Assembly (NCBI RefSeq): GCF_024586455.1
Contig: NC_065921.1
Location: 71,797,528 to 71,861,527 of the forward strand
Direction: 5' to 3'
DNA from: Bactrocera neohumeralis
Taxonomy: Eukaryota; Arthropoda; Insecta; Diptera; Tephritidae
DNA: 64,000 nucleotides
In this document: positions 22,976-34,189 of the stretch, in pieces
Numbering within the stretch: position 1 is the stretch's first letter
How the letters are laid out: each line of letters opens with the position of its first letter
Translations under genes and position numbers: made by a program
The notes under the pieces: model-generated
Database searches by the model: none
What the model was told of the DNA's origin: nothing
Seen by the model: only the letters and a program-made list of their open reading frames with translations

Positions 22976-24814
22976 TTAATAATTTTAAGGCAAAGCAAAC
23001 CATAAGTTCTTGGATTGGAATGGCAAATTTTAGAGCAAAATGCTTCTCATAAAATCTCTTAACTATTTTGGGGTCACTTTGAAACCTATATGATAACCTA
23101 ATAATTGTTATTAAGTCGTTGACTAAAAATGCAACCCAGCTATACATTTTTATTGCTTTACCAATTTTTGAGGCCTTATGCTCCACTTGGATATCATAGG
23201 AAAAAATATGTATAGTATAATAGATATTTATTATAGTATGTATTTGGCTTGTTCTCCTATACAGATCCAGCAAATTGGCAAATATTTGAATTATTGTGTG
23301 CTCTTTATTTCTTAATTTGCAATCTCTCATATTTCTGCAAACAAATATTATTTATTTTTATATACTTACGCAGCACATGTGGGCATATGGAATTCCAAAT
23401 TGATTTTCCAGTTTGCGTGCGCTGCGCGTTATTTCTTTCATGCCACATTGTCTGCGCTGTGCGGCTCCCACAATCTGTCACTGCAGACCCTAATCGATTT
23501 ATCCATTAAGCTGCTGTGACTTTTCCACTTCATTTCCATGCAACAAAAAAAGTAGCGCGCAATCTGGTCACAACGGCACACAAGCACGCGCACACACAGC
23601 CGCGCATATATATAAGACAACGCTTCAATGCGCTTACAAGCGCAACTCTCGTTTTTCGAGCTTTGCCACAATTACGCGCACTTTTGCTGACGGCACTGCA
23701 GCCAAGTATGTTGCTAGTGCAGGCGTGTATGTGTGAGTGTGTGCGAATTGTTGCATAGACTTGACAATGGTTATTGCCGTCACAGCGCCGTTGCGCTGGC
23801 GATTCTTAATGGCTAAAACGTTTTGGCTGATAGACCAAGTGGTTGCAGCTGATTAACGCGACACACGGTTGCAGCAGGCCGCCTCCAGCCGCATGCCGTC
23901 ATGCCACCAGCCAGCGGTAGACAACAGGCCTCCAATAATAATTGCGTGTCGCGTGTCTGTCTGTCTCACCGCGCTGTTGCGTCGCGATCAAAGCAACTTG
24001 AGCTTGTTATTGTTGCGCTTGCCGTGCACTCTCTATTTTATTTCTTTGCTTTGCTTTGGGTCTGTTGCCATACGCTTGGTCACACGACATACAGAGATGT
24101 CATCAACTTTGACAGGCGCACATGTGACATGCGTTTTAGTGGCCGTCGCGATAGCGCAACGCGTCAACCTGTGCCCACAAGCCAGTGCCGGCGCGCCGCT
24201 TCTCTAGGCGGCTCATTCGTTGTTTCGGTCGGCTGTGGCCGTTTGACTGGTTGACCACGGTTGATCGAATGTTCATGCTCAGCGCATGCCTGTGCGTGGC
24301 TAAGCAGCTGCGTTGATTTGTTTGCTGAGTTTGTGTATAAACAAAATGAAATTAAGCGTCAATGAATGCAACTCTGAAAGTCAAGTCTGTGTGAACTCGC
24401 GCTGTGCGAAATTTCGAAAGACGACGTTGCGTAGGTTGCGCCTGTGTGTGTGTGTGATTTGAATGGATGCGCTAATAAATGAAATGGAAAATGAAGGCAA
24501 AGATGGCGTTGCTTTTATTTGCTAACGCTGCGCAATATTGACTAGCGCGTTGCTTATTGTTGGTCTACATAATACTACAGTTCATTCAATATTGATTTAT
24601 ATTAAGAGCTGATCATGATTCGTCTTTGTTTTGAGAAAATAGAAACCTGACCAAATAGAAAATCAACATCAACATAAGTAAAAATCAACAAACTGGTTTT
24701 GGTTTTGTAGCAGATAAGTTCGATTCCGGATAATTAGGAGTTTAACCTGCTAGCATCCAGTAAGAAGTTTCGCAAGGGTCATACCAAAGTCTCGAGGCAA
24801 GTGGAGCTCTTGAT
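22976..24814. other. Non-coding, including a unique balanced-GC island
   Basis: 22976-23390 is A/T-rich. 23390-24560 is a less A/T-biased island with CA/TG runs (around 23580-23600 and 24450) and overlapping open frames in both strands (up to 117 codons). No conserved domain was recognised, and the frames overlap each other, so no gene is called. Confidence 0.4.
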
Positions 24815-24920
24815 CTTTTGTTGTTGTGTTAGCGGCAGAATTTTGCCGAGTTGACAGCCCTTGACCGGATAAAAAAGCCGGGTCCGTTCACGTTACGTAC
24901 ACCCGACTATCGAGAGTACG
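24815..24920 (+). repeat. Dispersed repeat with GTTGTTGTGTTAGCGG and CCGGATAAAA
   Basis: A block with TTGTTGTTGTGTTAGCGGCA, then TGACAGCCCTTGACCGGAT and CGACTATCGAGAG. A similar series is found at 45540-45670 (TTGTTGCTGTTGTAGCGG, CTTTGGCCTGATAAAAATCC). I recall this pattern as common in tephritid genomes. It is non-coding. Confidence 0.55.
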
Positions 24921-25021
24921 AAGCTCTTCGTCTGCAATGGGTAATGGCCTGATTCCAAGTACGACATTCACTGAGAAAGCTATTGACGTGTGATGTTGTT
25001 CCACTATGAATGGCGGTCAGT

Positions 25022-25200
25022 GCGTGTCTAAAGCTTGTTGCGTCCAAAGTCTGAACAGCGTACTTTTCGATGCCGTCGACGTAATCAAGTGAAGACCTCT
25101 TGATTTTCTCAGATTAGTACGTGTCTAAAGCTTGTTGCGTCCGAAGTCTAATAAGCGTACTTTTCGATGCCGTCGACGATCAAGACCTCTTGACGTTCCC
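25022..25200 (+). repeat. 97-bp tandem duplication
   Basis: Two direct copies start at about 25023 and 25120. Shared words in order are CGTGTCTAAAGCTTGTTGCG, GTACTTTTCGATGCCGTCGA and CAAGACCTCTTGA or a variant. The copies differ at several positions, so the duplication is not very recent. The sequence itself is unidentified. Confidence 0.8.
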
Positions 25201-25329
25201 AGAAGGCGGCTCTGTTTTCAACAAAACCTGCTACTTGTGTTCCTTGACTGGAAGTATGCGGGCCTTGTTATGTAATGTTAAACACTAGACATCAAGAGGC
25301 ATCCAGTAATCGTTCAGAGTGCAGTATTT

Positions 25330-25620
25330 TCACACATCTGAAGCTTTTTCGTCAGTGTTTCACTACATTCACAGGTGACTATATCGGTGCAGCGTAATCT
25401 GTGACCGGTCGAGCAATTGCCTTGTGTGTTGCCAACAACGTATTTTTGCCTTGAGCTGCCGATTAGGGACATGAGAATTTTGTGTCGTCCTTCTACTTTG
25501 GTAGTGAGAAGTGAAAGAGCACAGGCTGTCGAATTTGACACCTAAAATTTTAGGGCTGTTGACAGTTAGAATTTCAACACCATCGGCTGTGATTTTAAAA
25601 TCCAGTCTGTACTCCTTCGT
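25330..25620 (-). pseudogene. Jockey-type reverse transcriptase relic
   Basis: Reading the minus strand from about 25610, the translation includes LDFKITADGVEILTVNSPKI and LGVKFDSLCSFTSH. A frame change follows, then KVEGRHKILMSLIGSS. These match the end of a Jockey-type reverse transcriptase, where PKILGVTFDxLxxFxxH is followed by KVxxRxKxLKSLAGSxWG. No catalytic part remains. Later bases down to 25330 stay open in one frame but lose similarity. Confidence 0.72.
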
Positions 25621-25719
25621 CTAGTTATGGTCTCTGTAGATGATGATCTATAGAAACTCTGGCGCCTATTGTCAAAAACCTGAAAGAGTTTATTTTCACA
25701 TACTTCGCTTGAGGCGATT

Positions 25720-26025
25720 TTTTTATTAGCAAAATTATATTTAATCAACAGGAACAGATAGTAATCACTAGCTGCCGATACGAATGCATCAGAATCTTCT
25801 AGCCAAGCTCCGGAAGCTTCTGGCAAAGTCACTATTTATGTGGGTGCCTAACTAGGTTCTGATTCCTCTTATATTAGCCAAAGTTGGCCATTTCTCAGCG
25901 ATTATTGACAGCACATATCCGAATTAATAGTTTGGGAGTAGCTCATAATACCTGATTTCCTGCCCAATCCCACCAAACATATAGCAAAACCTTTCTGACC
26001 GTCAATCCTTTCTCGGCAAGCGTTG
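25720..26025 (-). pseudogene. Mariner fragment, same family as 39744-40911
   Basis: This strand-reversed fragment matches the mariner at 39744-40911 in nucleotides: CAACAGGAACAGATAGTAAT against GGACAGGAACAGGTGGTAAT, then TCCGGAAGCTTCTGGCAA, and near 25980 CCCACCAAACATATAGCAAA, where the larger copy has CCCACCAAACTCACAGCAAA. The coding frame is destroyed. It is flanked by two Jockey relics, so this 1.1-kb stretch is entirely decayed mobile DNA. Confidence 0.6.
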
Positions 26026-26029
26026 GTCA

Positions 26030-26430
26030 TCAACCAGCACATAGCTCACATTACCGCAATGACAAACGTCCTAACTGGTCACTCACGTGGTGAGGCTAAA
26101 GATTTTGGATGATCCAACTTGTCAAAGTTGCAATGAGGAAGTTGAAGTGGGAATATCTGAATGCCTTCTCCTCTACTGCCCAGCTTTCGCCAGACTAACG
26201 TTGAAACATCTTGGTTGCTATAATTTCTACGAACACGGAGTGTAGATATTATCTGGCTCAATATATTTTTATTTGGCTCTAAGCGCTTTGTAGATATAGG
26301 AGGGTCTGTTTGATTCAAATTTTTGGTGTTATAGGCATCATAACGGATAAGTCTTTAGCAGTTCATGTGGCATTATTCGTGGCTTCAGGAGAAATCAGCC
26401 TATTTACCTAACCTAACTTAATCTAACCAT
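26030..26430 (+). pseudogene. Jockey-type element tail with 3' CTAACC end
   Basis: The segment matches the tail relic at 8435-8950, with the shared words CCAACTTGTCAAAGT and TTTCGCCAGACTAA. Its translation in broken frames retains HITAMTNVLTGH. It ends in repeats of CCTAACCTAACTTAATCTAA at about 26400-26425, the type of short 3' repeat that several Jockey-like elements carry instead of poly(A). No intact frame. Confidence 0.55.
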
Positions 26431-27519
26431 CCGCTTCGGAAACGGACCGATTTTGTTGCGTTCAAACAGATGGAAATTCGGTTCATGAGTTTTTTATCAT
26501 GTTAACTTCATACTCAAATGGTTCGAACATATTTCTTAGAATGTTTACCTCCTGGGAAATCCAATCAGTGCTTACATGGCATTCGAACTCGATGATTACT
26601 TTTCTACTCCAAACAGAATTACTTTCGATTTTCACACCTCAAATTGTAACAAACAACCGATTCATTTTATAATACAATCTACACAAATAAACTAAAAAAT
26701 GCTGTCGCTCGGAAATCTATGTAATTTTTTTACAGGTATATCTAGTATCTCAGTACCACCGCACAACAAAAGCAAAATCGTGACATTTTCTGCAAGCGCT
26801 TTTGATTTCGTTGCGCGTTTAATTTAGCACATTTTTTGTGAGCATTTTCAAGGAGTTTTGAAACGTTCTTTGTGTTCTAAGAATGACTGCGGTCACTATG
26901 CGATTAATTCTGTTTTCATTTTCATTCGTTTTCCGCAGCAACCGCTCTTGTGTCCATGTCCGCAAATCACTGAGTGTGTCTGTCCGTTGTACGCGTATTT
27001 CAACTATTTTAATGACTGTTTTTGTGGACGATATATTCAACGCTCCGCACTCTGCTGGCATACCTTTGAATACGCCTCTCTTTAACTGCTTGTGACCCCC
27101 TTGGGGGCCATTCTAGTATTTAATCGTGTTGGGCGCGGTTCGCGAAATGAACTCAATGCGCAATTTTGCTTACTTTCAATTTCAACGCTGGCCGGTGCTT
27201 GAAGAGATTTAATTCTTTGACTTTGTCTTTAATCATCTACAAGCATGCACTTGGCATTACATATACAAACATACACACATATACAATTCCAAATACAAAC
27301 ACATGTATGCTATACTTCGCTAAATAAGCTTGTATGCTTGTTAGTAGAATAGACGCTAAATTTTCATCTCCAAAGCTGCGTTTCAATATTTGAGAATTGT
27401 TTTTAATGAAGTTCACTTAAATTTGCTGTTTTAAAAGAAAGATAGAAGATGTAAATATTTAAGAAAATGTTAAGTCAACAATTTTATAAATAATGAATAA
27501 AGTAAAGTTTTTTCAAAGA
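26431..27519. other. Non-coding unique segment
   Basis: Moderately A/T-rich sequence without recognisable repeats. 26820-27180 is less biased and has overlapping frames of 70-80 codons in both strands, with no known domain. Confidence 0.4.
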
Positions 27520-28890
27520 CCTGCCACCTTTTTTCAATAAAACTGATATTATTTTACATTCTGGCTTAAGAAGATGAGCATTAAAAAATATTTTTTGTAG
27601 TGTAACCATATGTATATAATTTATTAAAACATATGGAGACATTTTAGAATTTCTTATTTAATTTTTAGGAGTTTCTGAAGGGTTGCCACCTATTATTTTA
27701 TAATTAATTCATTACAAATGATGTATGTATATTTAATTCTGGCTTAGGAAGGACAGCTTTAGAAAAAAATTTTAAGGAGCGTTGCCACCTAGCAATATAA
27801 ATTATAAAAATAAAATTCATAAAAATAAAAATGAAATATTACAATTAAAAAATTTTAGTTACATTATTTTAAAAAACATGTTTGATTTTCATATTTGAAT
27901 TTTACCAATTTCTGAAGGGTTGCCACCTATTATTTTATAATTAATTCATTACAACTAATGTATGTATATTTAATAGTGGCTTAGGAAGGACAGCTTTACA
28001 AAAAAATTTCAACGAGTGTTGCCACCTAGTATATAATTTACAAAAATAAAATTCATAAAAATAAAAATGAAATATTACAATTAAAAAAATTTTAATTACA
28101 TTATTTTAAAAAACAATTTTCATATATAATATTAATTCAACTTGTAATAAAACTCTGACTTAAAAACTCAGCTTTACAAAAAATTTGTTTTATAGTGTTG
28201 CCACCTAGTATATAATTTATTAAAATAAAATTTATAGAAAATTAAATGGTACAATTGCAAAAAAATTAAAAAGTAAAATATTCGAGATATTTTGATAATT
28301 TATTTTCAAAGCGTTGCCACCTTTCTCAATTTAATTATTCAATTCAATAAAACTGATGATTTTAAAATTATGGTTCAAGATGGAAAGCAATTGAAAATTT
28401 TTTTGCGGAGTGTTGCCACACATGTATGTACATATGTATGTATGTCATTTATGGAAATAATTTAGAAAATGATATATAGGGACGATAGGGTTGCCACATA
28501 TTATTTTAAAAACAATTTACTATAACTGATGTGTATAAAATTCTGGCTTAGACAGCTTTACAAACAAAATGTTAACTAGTGTTGCCACCGAGTATATAAT
28601 TCATTAAACTAAAATTTATAAAAAAAATTTATTAAGTAAAATATTCTAAGTATTTTTAAGAATTTCTTTCTTTCTCATTTAAAATGTTCAACTAATAAAA
28701 AAAAGGATTTTGTAAATTCTGGTTCAAAATGCAAAACATTTTAGAATTTTTTTGAGGAGTGTTGCCACACATGTGATGATATTAAAAAAAAATAAGAGAT
28801 TGCCACCTGTTTTTCATATTAATCTTTTTTTAAATATTGATGATTAATTTTTTTCTGAAAATATTTTGCAGAAGTGTTGCCACTTTTTAA
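27520..28890 (-). repeat. Array D: ~112-bp repeat with core GTTGCCACCTA
   Basis: Thirteen cores near 27530 (decayed), 27682, 27781, 27919, 28018, 28197, 28313, 28412, 28490, 28581, 28761, 28799 and 28876, a mean spacing of about 112 bp, in the same orientation as arrays B and C. Two unit types alternate: TCTGAAGGGTTGCCACCTAT (27673 and 27910) and GAGTGTTGCCACCTAG (27777, 28013, 28193). This gives a dimeric higher-order repeat of about 237 bp, with near-identical flanks between 27660-27840 and 27897-28080. Confidence 0.87.
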
Positions 28891-29059
28891 TTTATTTAAA
28901 CAAACTTTATAAAATATGAACCGTTACAATGAATCAATTTTAACATCAAAAAAATTTTTGAGATATTTTTATAAGATTGAGGTCGCTTAATGGTCCCAAC
29001 AAGGTTACGCCGAAATTCTCTCTTCTCCAACTGCATTCCTGGAAACTGACATAGCTCAC

Positions 29060-29440
29060 TGCGTCACCGAGACTACTTGTGGCGGCTTTTTCTCTACTCA
29101 CATACCGACTACATAGGGATATGTGGATGCGAAGAAGTAGCTGGAGAATAGGTGCAGTGAGCTTTTTTACGAATGTGTGGAAGTCAAGAAGGAAGGGAGT
29201 TTTCTGTAAGAAGCATTGGCATTCACTCAGAAAGCAGAGCGACAATCTAGCGCTGAGCTCGTTAACTGTGCGCTCAAAGCTAGTCAGGGAATGTCTGTCT
29301 TAACTAGAAGCAGCAACAAAATACTTCATCATCCGACTCGTTTGGATGCCTGGTCATAGCGGAATCACTGACAACTGCAAAGTCAATGAACTAGCCATTG
29401 TGGGCACTCTTGTCCCGCTCATATTGAAATATGTTTGAGT
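29060..29440 (+). pseudogene. Jockey-type non-LTR element, RNase H relic
   Basis: The plus strand encodes, across frame changes, HSLRKQSDNLALSSLTVRSK followed by LVREC. At about 29335-29400 it encodes IRLVWMPGHSGITDNCKVNE, followed by LA. These correspond to the SDSQAAILALSSLTV and VWVPGHSGIxGNCKADELA motifs of Jockey-type RNase H domains. The Asp of the SDSQ motif is lost. Upstream bases to about 28960 probably belong to the same element but are unreadable. Confidence 0.7.
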
Positions 29441-32274
29441 TGGATCTCCATTGTCGGCTTGCGTTCTAATCCTGGATTAGTGGACGTCACGTATGCTTAA
29501 CATGCACTCATTGACGACCCATTTTGCAAGATACCATACTTTTGGCCTAGATAGATTGTCAATTTCTAAGGGTCTTTGATCTATTATATAGTAGTTTCAG
29601 TTTCACTATGAACTGGCGTTCTAAGCATTGCAAATGAGATTCCTGCTGAGATCGAAGTTTATGGTACGATTCTAAATTCAGAAAATCTATGTTAAACTGT
29701 GCTAATAAGTCTAGTCTTGCGATTCCAGTCGAAGAAAATTTTTGAGTTCTTTATTTTTGGACCATTTAAAGAAGAGAGGCTAGAGAATAGGTTGCAATAC
29801 ACCAATACACAGTGTTGCGTCTCTATAAAAAGTAGTCTTAACACTTTCATCCCCCAATATTTGAGAAGTGTTTACTAAAAATTGGTTTGAATGACGTTAT
29901 AAAAAGAGCTTCAATTTCGACAAAAACAGTTAACAATATTATGAATAGGTAATTCTATATTGTCTTGTAGTTTGATTGGATCTAAGTTTTACCACGGAGC
30001 TAATAATTGATTTCAACAGAAAAAAAATTTGTTCTAATAGCAGACCTTCGATATGAGCCAACGAAAAATCGTCCATAATATTTTTGAAACGAAAAATTTC
30101 TTCATAAAACTCTTCAGACATTCGGAGTTGGTTTTGAAAATATACATACATATGTATGACCTTACTTTCATATATACAAATATATGATATATATATATGT
30201 ATATTAAAGCTCACGTTGTGTGCCAAAGCCTGTCTCGTCTCAAAGCTTCAATCACTCAGTACAATATGTTTGTACACATGAACTCTAAAAGCATGAAGGT
30301 GTCAAGAGCCATATACCGTCTAAAGCCACATCTGCAGCTGCTTTTAGGCAAATAACCAACGATCGCATGCAAATACAAAGAATACCACAGTATGACTGAC
30401 TTTAGCACGCGAAACTGCCATAAACAGCAACCAAATTATGGACAGCCAAACAGAGATGTTAAAGTTGAAGATGAGCTCACCAGTCTCGGCGTCCGCGTCA
30501 CCGAAGGCACAAAGCCACCAAAGCGGAATTGTCAAAAATACTCACGTAAATAAAAAATAAATCATCGCAAATATTTGTTGTTACGCTAAACGCAACATGT
30601 TTCTGACTGATTTATGCGACAGACAGCCGCTGGTGGCAACCACGGCGCTGGCAACCAAATGCAAAGCGCGCTTGTGCAATCGTCATAGCTGAACGAGATT
30701 GTGGCTGTGTGAAACGCGGCAGCGGCAGCGGCAGAGGCCAAAACGGGACACAAACGCGTTGGACTGGTTAGTAGGTCGCTTGGTCAAAAAGCTGGCGCTT
30801 GGACGCTTGGCTGTCTGGCGACTGAGCGCTGCGCGCCATGCTGCAACTGTTGCAACTGGGACATGCTGGGCCATCGCCAAATATGGCGTTGCCCATAAAG
30901 GAAAAGTGGAAAGTGAAACTGAGCGCCAAGCGCTGTGTGGCAACGGCGATGCGTGCCACAGCACTAAAATGTTTGCATGCAACACAACCGTTAATTTTCG
31001 CCGTAATTCATTGAATTTAAAGCAGCCTTTTAGAGAGCGCTCGCAGTATGCAGCGCGCCGCGCGGGAAATTTCCCAACTTATTTAATTTATTTGACAAAA
31101 GCGTGTGGCATGCTGTGCTGCGTGCGCTGTGTGGCAGAGCGCTACACAAATATTTACTAAACGTAGGTAAATATTTTGCACAACGCTTTGGCTTGTCTGG
31201 CTTGCGCAGCGCATCGTTGGAAGCGCCCCACAGTGAACGCGCCGCGCTGCCGCTCGAACGCTGTGTGTTGGAGCGCGCGGTGGTCGTCTCTGTTTGAAAT
31301 ATATTTGCCTTTATGTAGCTTAGGAACTTTCTTTCTTCGCTTATTATGCAAAAATGGTGTCAACAGTTTGCTGGTTAGCTATTTTCGGTGTCTGTTTTCA
31401 CCGGTAACCCACAGCTGTGCGTCATATATATTTTATTTCGCATTGCTTTTTTTGCCCTCCAATTTGTTAGCAACTAATAATTGGCTGAGTTTCGAACAAT
31501 TTCTTCTTTCTCTCGGCTTTCTTTTGTCTTTCTGTTCTGCTGCTGCTTGTGAACCTAAGCTTTCTGGTATAGTATTTGCTAAAACAAAAGCAAAAACAAC
31601 AACAACAACAATCACAACAAACGCTGTCATTGTTGCGCTGACCAATTAACTTATCAAACGAAATGACAGCGTCTCAGCGGGCAGTGGCCCATACAGTTAC
31701 AACAAAAAACAATAAAAAATCATAATTAAAATATTTAAAAGCTATTATTTTGGTCAAATGAATCAAGTGAGTGATGATGTCACCGCATGCAAAAATTCAC
31801 CGTATGCAAAATTAGCATTTATGAAAATAATAAATCGTTTGGCGTTTCCCACAAATAATTATGGTTTATAGTCGAACATTTTAAAAAATGCAATTTGATA
31901 TCAAAAGCACAATTTTTGTCTTATTTTCTTTAACTGCAGCTGTTTTAGTTCATCAAACATATTTTTTTGTTGTTTTTCTAGACTCAAAACACCGCATCAT
32001 TTGTATTTGCTCGTAAGCGCTCAAGTACGTTTGGCCGCCAAGCGCTGCTCACCCTGCATAGTTAACAGCGAAATAACTGTAATCAACGCAACACTTTAAA
32101 ATCACTGCGTCTGGGCGCTTGGATTTTGCGATTTTTAATAAATCGTTGCAAGTTATTTGTTATTTTTTTATTCTTTATTTTTTGCCTTGAGTAATCAGAA
32201 ACCATCAATTTGCGAAATTATTTTGCAATATTTAATACCGACTCACGTGTGTACGTATGTACATATGTATGTAG
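29441..32274. other. Long non-coding segment with a balanced-GC island
   Basis: 29440-30240 is A/T-rich, without a recognised element. 30240-31680 is unique, with a GC-richer core at 30590-31300 where frames overlap in all phases (up to 157 codons). None resembles a known protein. A minus-strand frame at 30344-30535 is hydrophobic and carries a good donor-like GGTGAGCT at 30473-30480 read in reverse, but has no family. An (AAC)n run lies at 31596-31612. 31680-32270 is A/T-rich and plain. Confidence 0.4.
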
Positions 32275-33641
32275 TAGGGTGGGTCAAAAAAGATGTCTTT
32301 GCGCTGGGTGGTCAGACCAAATAGGTACTTAGACACTTCTACGAAAGTCTCTCCAAGTATGAGCCTTTAGTTGTAACGGAAAGGTATGCCGCCTTTTGAG
32401 TCATACATTTTATAAGAAAAATGTTTTCTGCTAGAACTCGGTGACAGAGTGTCTTTCCAATCATGAATCCCACTCCGAATTTGCGCTCCTTTATATGGCC
32501 ACTGTAATAACAGCCATAAGTGTCCACTCATCTAAGTCTTTGCCGCGTCCAACGCATTTCTTGGACGGCGGTGATTTAATTTTACGGGGACCGGACATTC
32601 CAGGTGCATACCCTTAACCGTAATCCTTAATGAGTTTGTCGTGGTCGTCATCAAAAGAAAGGGCGGTCTCTCATCCAAGGCTGTTTTGTTCTTTTCATTG
32701 GGGGCGTTTTTTACGTGGCGGGTGCCAAATTCAGCGCACAACCCTGAGGAGAGATGGTTCGCCTTCACTTAAGCTCGCCTTCAAACGGATGTTTTTTGGC
32801 TACCCAGAGGATACTTGGTCTAAGATCGAAAGTCGTGAGCTACTGGAGCTATATGTAAAAGAATCGTTTCGGGCCAATCAGAAGTGAATAGAGCTCAGAG
32901 AACATTCTTCACTTTCGTAAACTTCTACACATGACTCCATCCCTTTAAACGGTTAAGTTTACAGAAAAATCTTCGAGGCGTTTTTGTAGAGCATTCAATT
33001 TCCTATAAAAACTATAAAATGATATATTTTTGTCTAGTTTGGAATTAAGATTTGAAGTTTTCTATCTTATAATAAGAAATAAATAGAATACTATCTGAGA
33101 TAGAGACCAAGACAGAGTCAGAGACATTCATAGGAAGAGAAGTCAAAGAAGACAGAGAAAGAGAGAGAGAAATTGGCTTAGATTGAGACAAATGAAGAGA
33201 TAGTGCCATTGATTAGAAGAGAAATAAAGAAAGACAACGAAAGACTGATAGAAAGTGTCAGAGATAAAGACGGAGACAGAGGCAGAGACAGAGATGGAAA
33301 CAAAGGCAAAGGATTACAAAAATGAGGGAGAAGAGTTAGAGACATTGAAGTAAACGACAAAGAAGTAAAGGAAGACAGAGAAAGAGAGATAGAAAATGGC
33401 AAAGCTAGAGAAAAGAACAGACACAGAGACAAAGATAGAAATAAAGACAAAGGATTAGAAGATAAGTAAAGAAAAATAGAGGCAGAGGGAGCGACAAGGA
33501 CAACAGAAGAGTTAGAGACAAAGGCAAATACATATATTAGCACCTTCCCGTTACAATTAAGAGCTTTTTATATATGTCTAAGAAAATATTTTTCAGAGTA
33601 GCAAGGAAAAAACATGTATTCGTATTTTTTTACCCACCCTA
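32275..33641. mobile_element. Second TAGGGTG hAT-like element, internally rearranged
   Basis: The left end TAGGGTGGGTCAAAAAA at 32275 is matched on the other strand by the right end at 33641. Candidate 8-bp flanks are GTATGTAG and GTATAAGT, only a partial match, so the duplication has decayed or is absent. Interior sequence at 32940-33090 (AAACGGTTAAGTTTAC, GTAGAGCATTCAATTTCCTA) matches 840-980 of the element at 501-1106, and 33535-33600 matches its right arm. Extra material is a unique segment at 32350-32930 and a GA-rich block. No transposase. Confidence 0.68.
33090..33535 (+). repeat. GA-rich simple-sequence block inside the hAT-like copy
   Basis: Purine-rich DNA dominated by AGAGA, GACAGAGA and AAAGACA words over about 445 bp. 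Imperfect longer repeats are present: the segment near 33110-33180 recurs near 33355-33400. The complementary strand gives a 121-codon Ser/Leu/Phe frame that is purely compositional. It is absent from the copy at 501-1106, so it expanded within or inserted into this copy. Confidence 0.82.
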
Positions 33642-34189
33642 GTATAAGTATATGCAACTCTGTGCAAACTTTTGTCTAGTTTTTCATGTTAACCATCCGC
33701 GAGAGATTATTGTTATTGCTACTGAGCCAGTTTTAATAACATATTTTAGTGATGGAAATTTATGCACACTGTAACCTTGAAATAATTTTTATATATTATG
33801 CCGTAATTTCGAATGTATATTATGGAATCGTATTAAAAAAAAAACAAGAAATAAAAAATATTAAAAAATAAATATAAATAAAATAAGTAAAATTTAGAAC
33901 TTTTCATAAAAATTGAAGAGCTTTCGAATAAGGCAATTGAGCCGTGCTTGGTGCTTGCGGCCAAAAATACCGAAATTTCTTACGATCAATTCAACATTCT
34001 GAACGGTTCTGAATCCTACTATTTATTTCAAGAAGAATTTCAAATTAATTTTTTTTTTCATAAACTTCACTTGAGTGTCCTAAAATTAATGTCCAATTTG
34101 TTGGCAGGTGAGAAAATATTTTCCTGTCCAATGCACTGTAATGTCAAAGTGCTTGCCTCAGTCAGCTTCTACATGTAATACTTTGAATG
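33642..34189. other. Non-coding segment upstream of a rosa-like relic
   Basis: A/T-rich sequence. A 76-codon plus frame at 33948-34178 has no recognisable motif. It may include the lost N-terminal part and left end of the DD41D element that follows, but nothing readable remains. Confidence 0.35.

Noticed and set aside
4205..28890. CRISPR-like array
   Set aside because: Spacing of 110-135 bp, very short core, degenerate flanks and a clearly eukaryotic context.
30344..30535. Minus-strand hydrophobic frame with a donor-like GGTGAGCT
   Set aside because: 63 codons, no family, and the donor alone is a common chance match.
33178..33543. 121-codon Ser/Leu/Phe frame
   Set aside because: Pure translation of the complement of GA-rich simple sequence.
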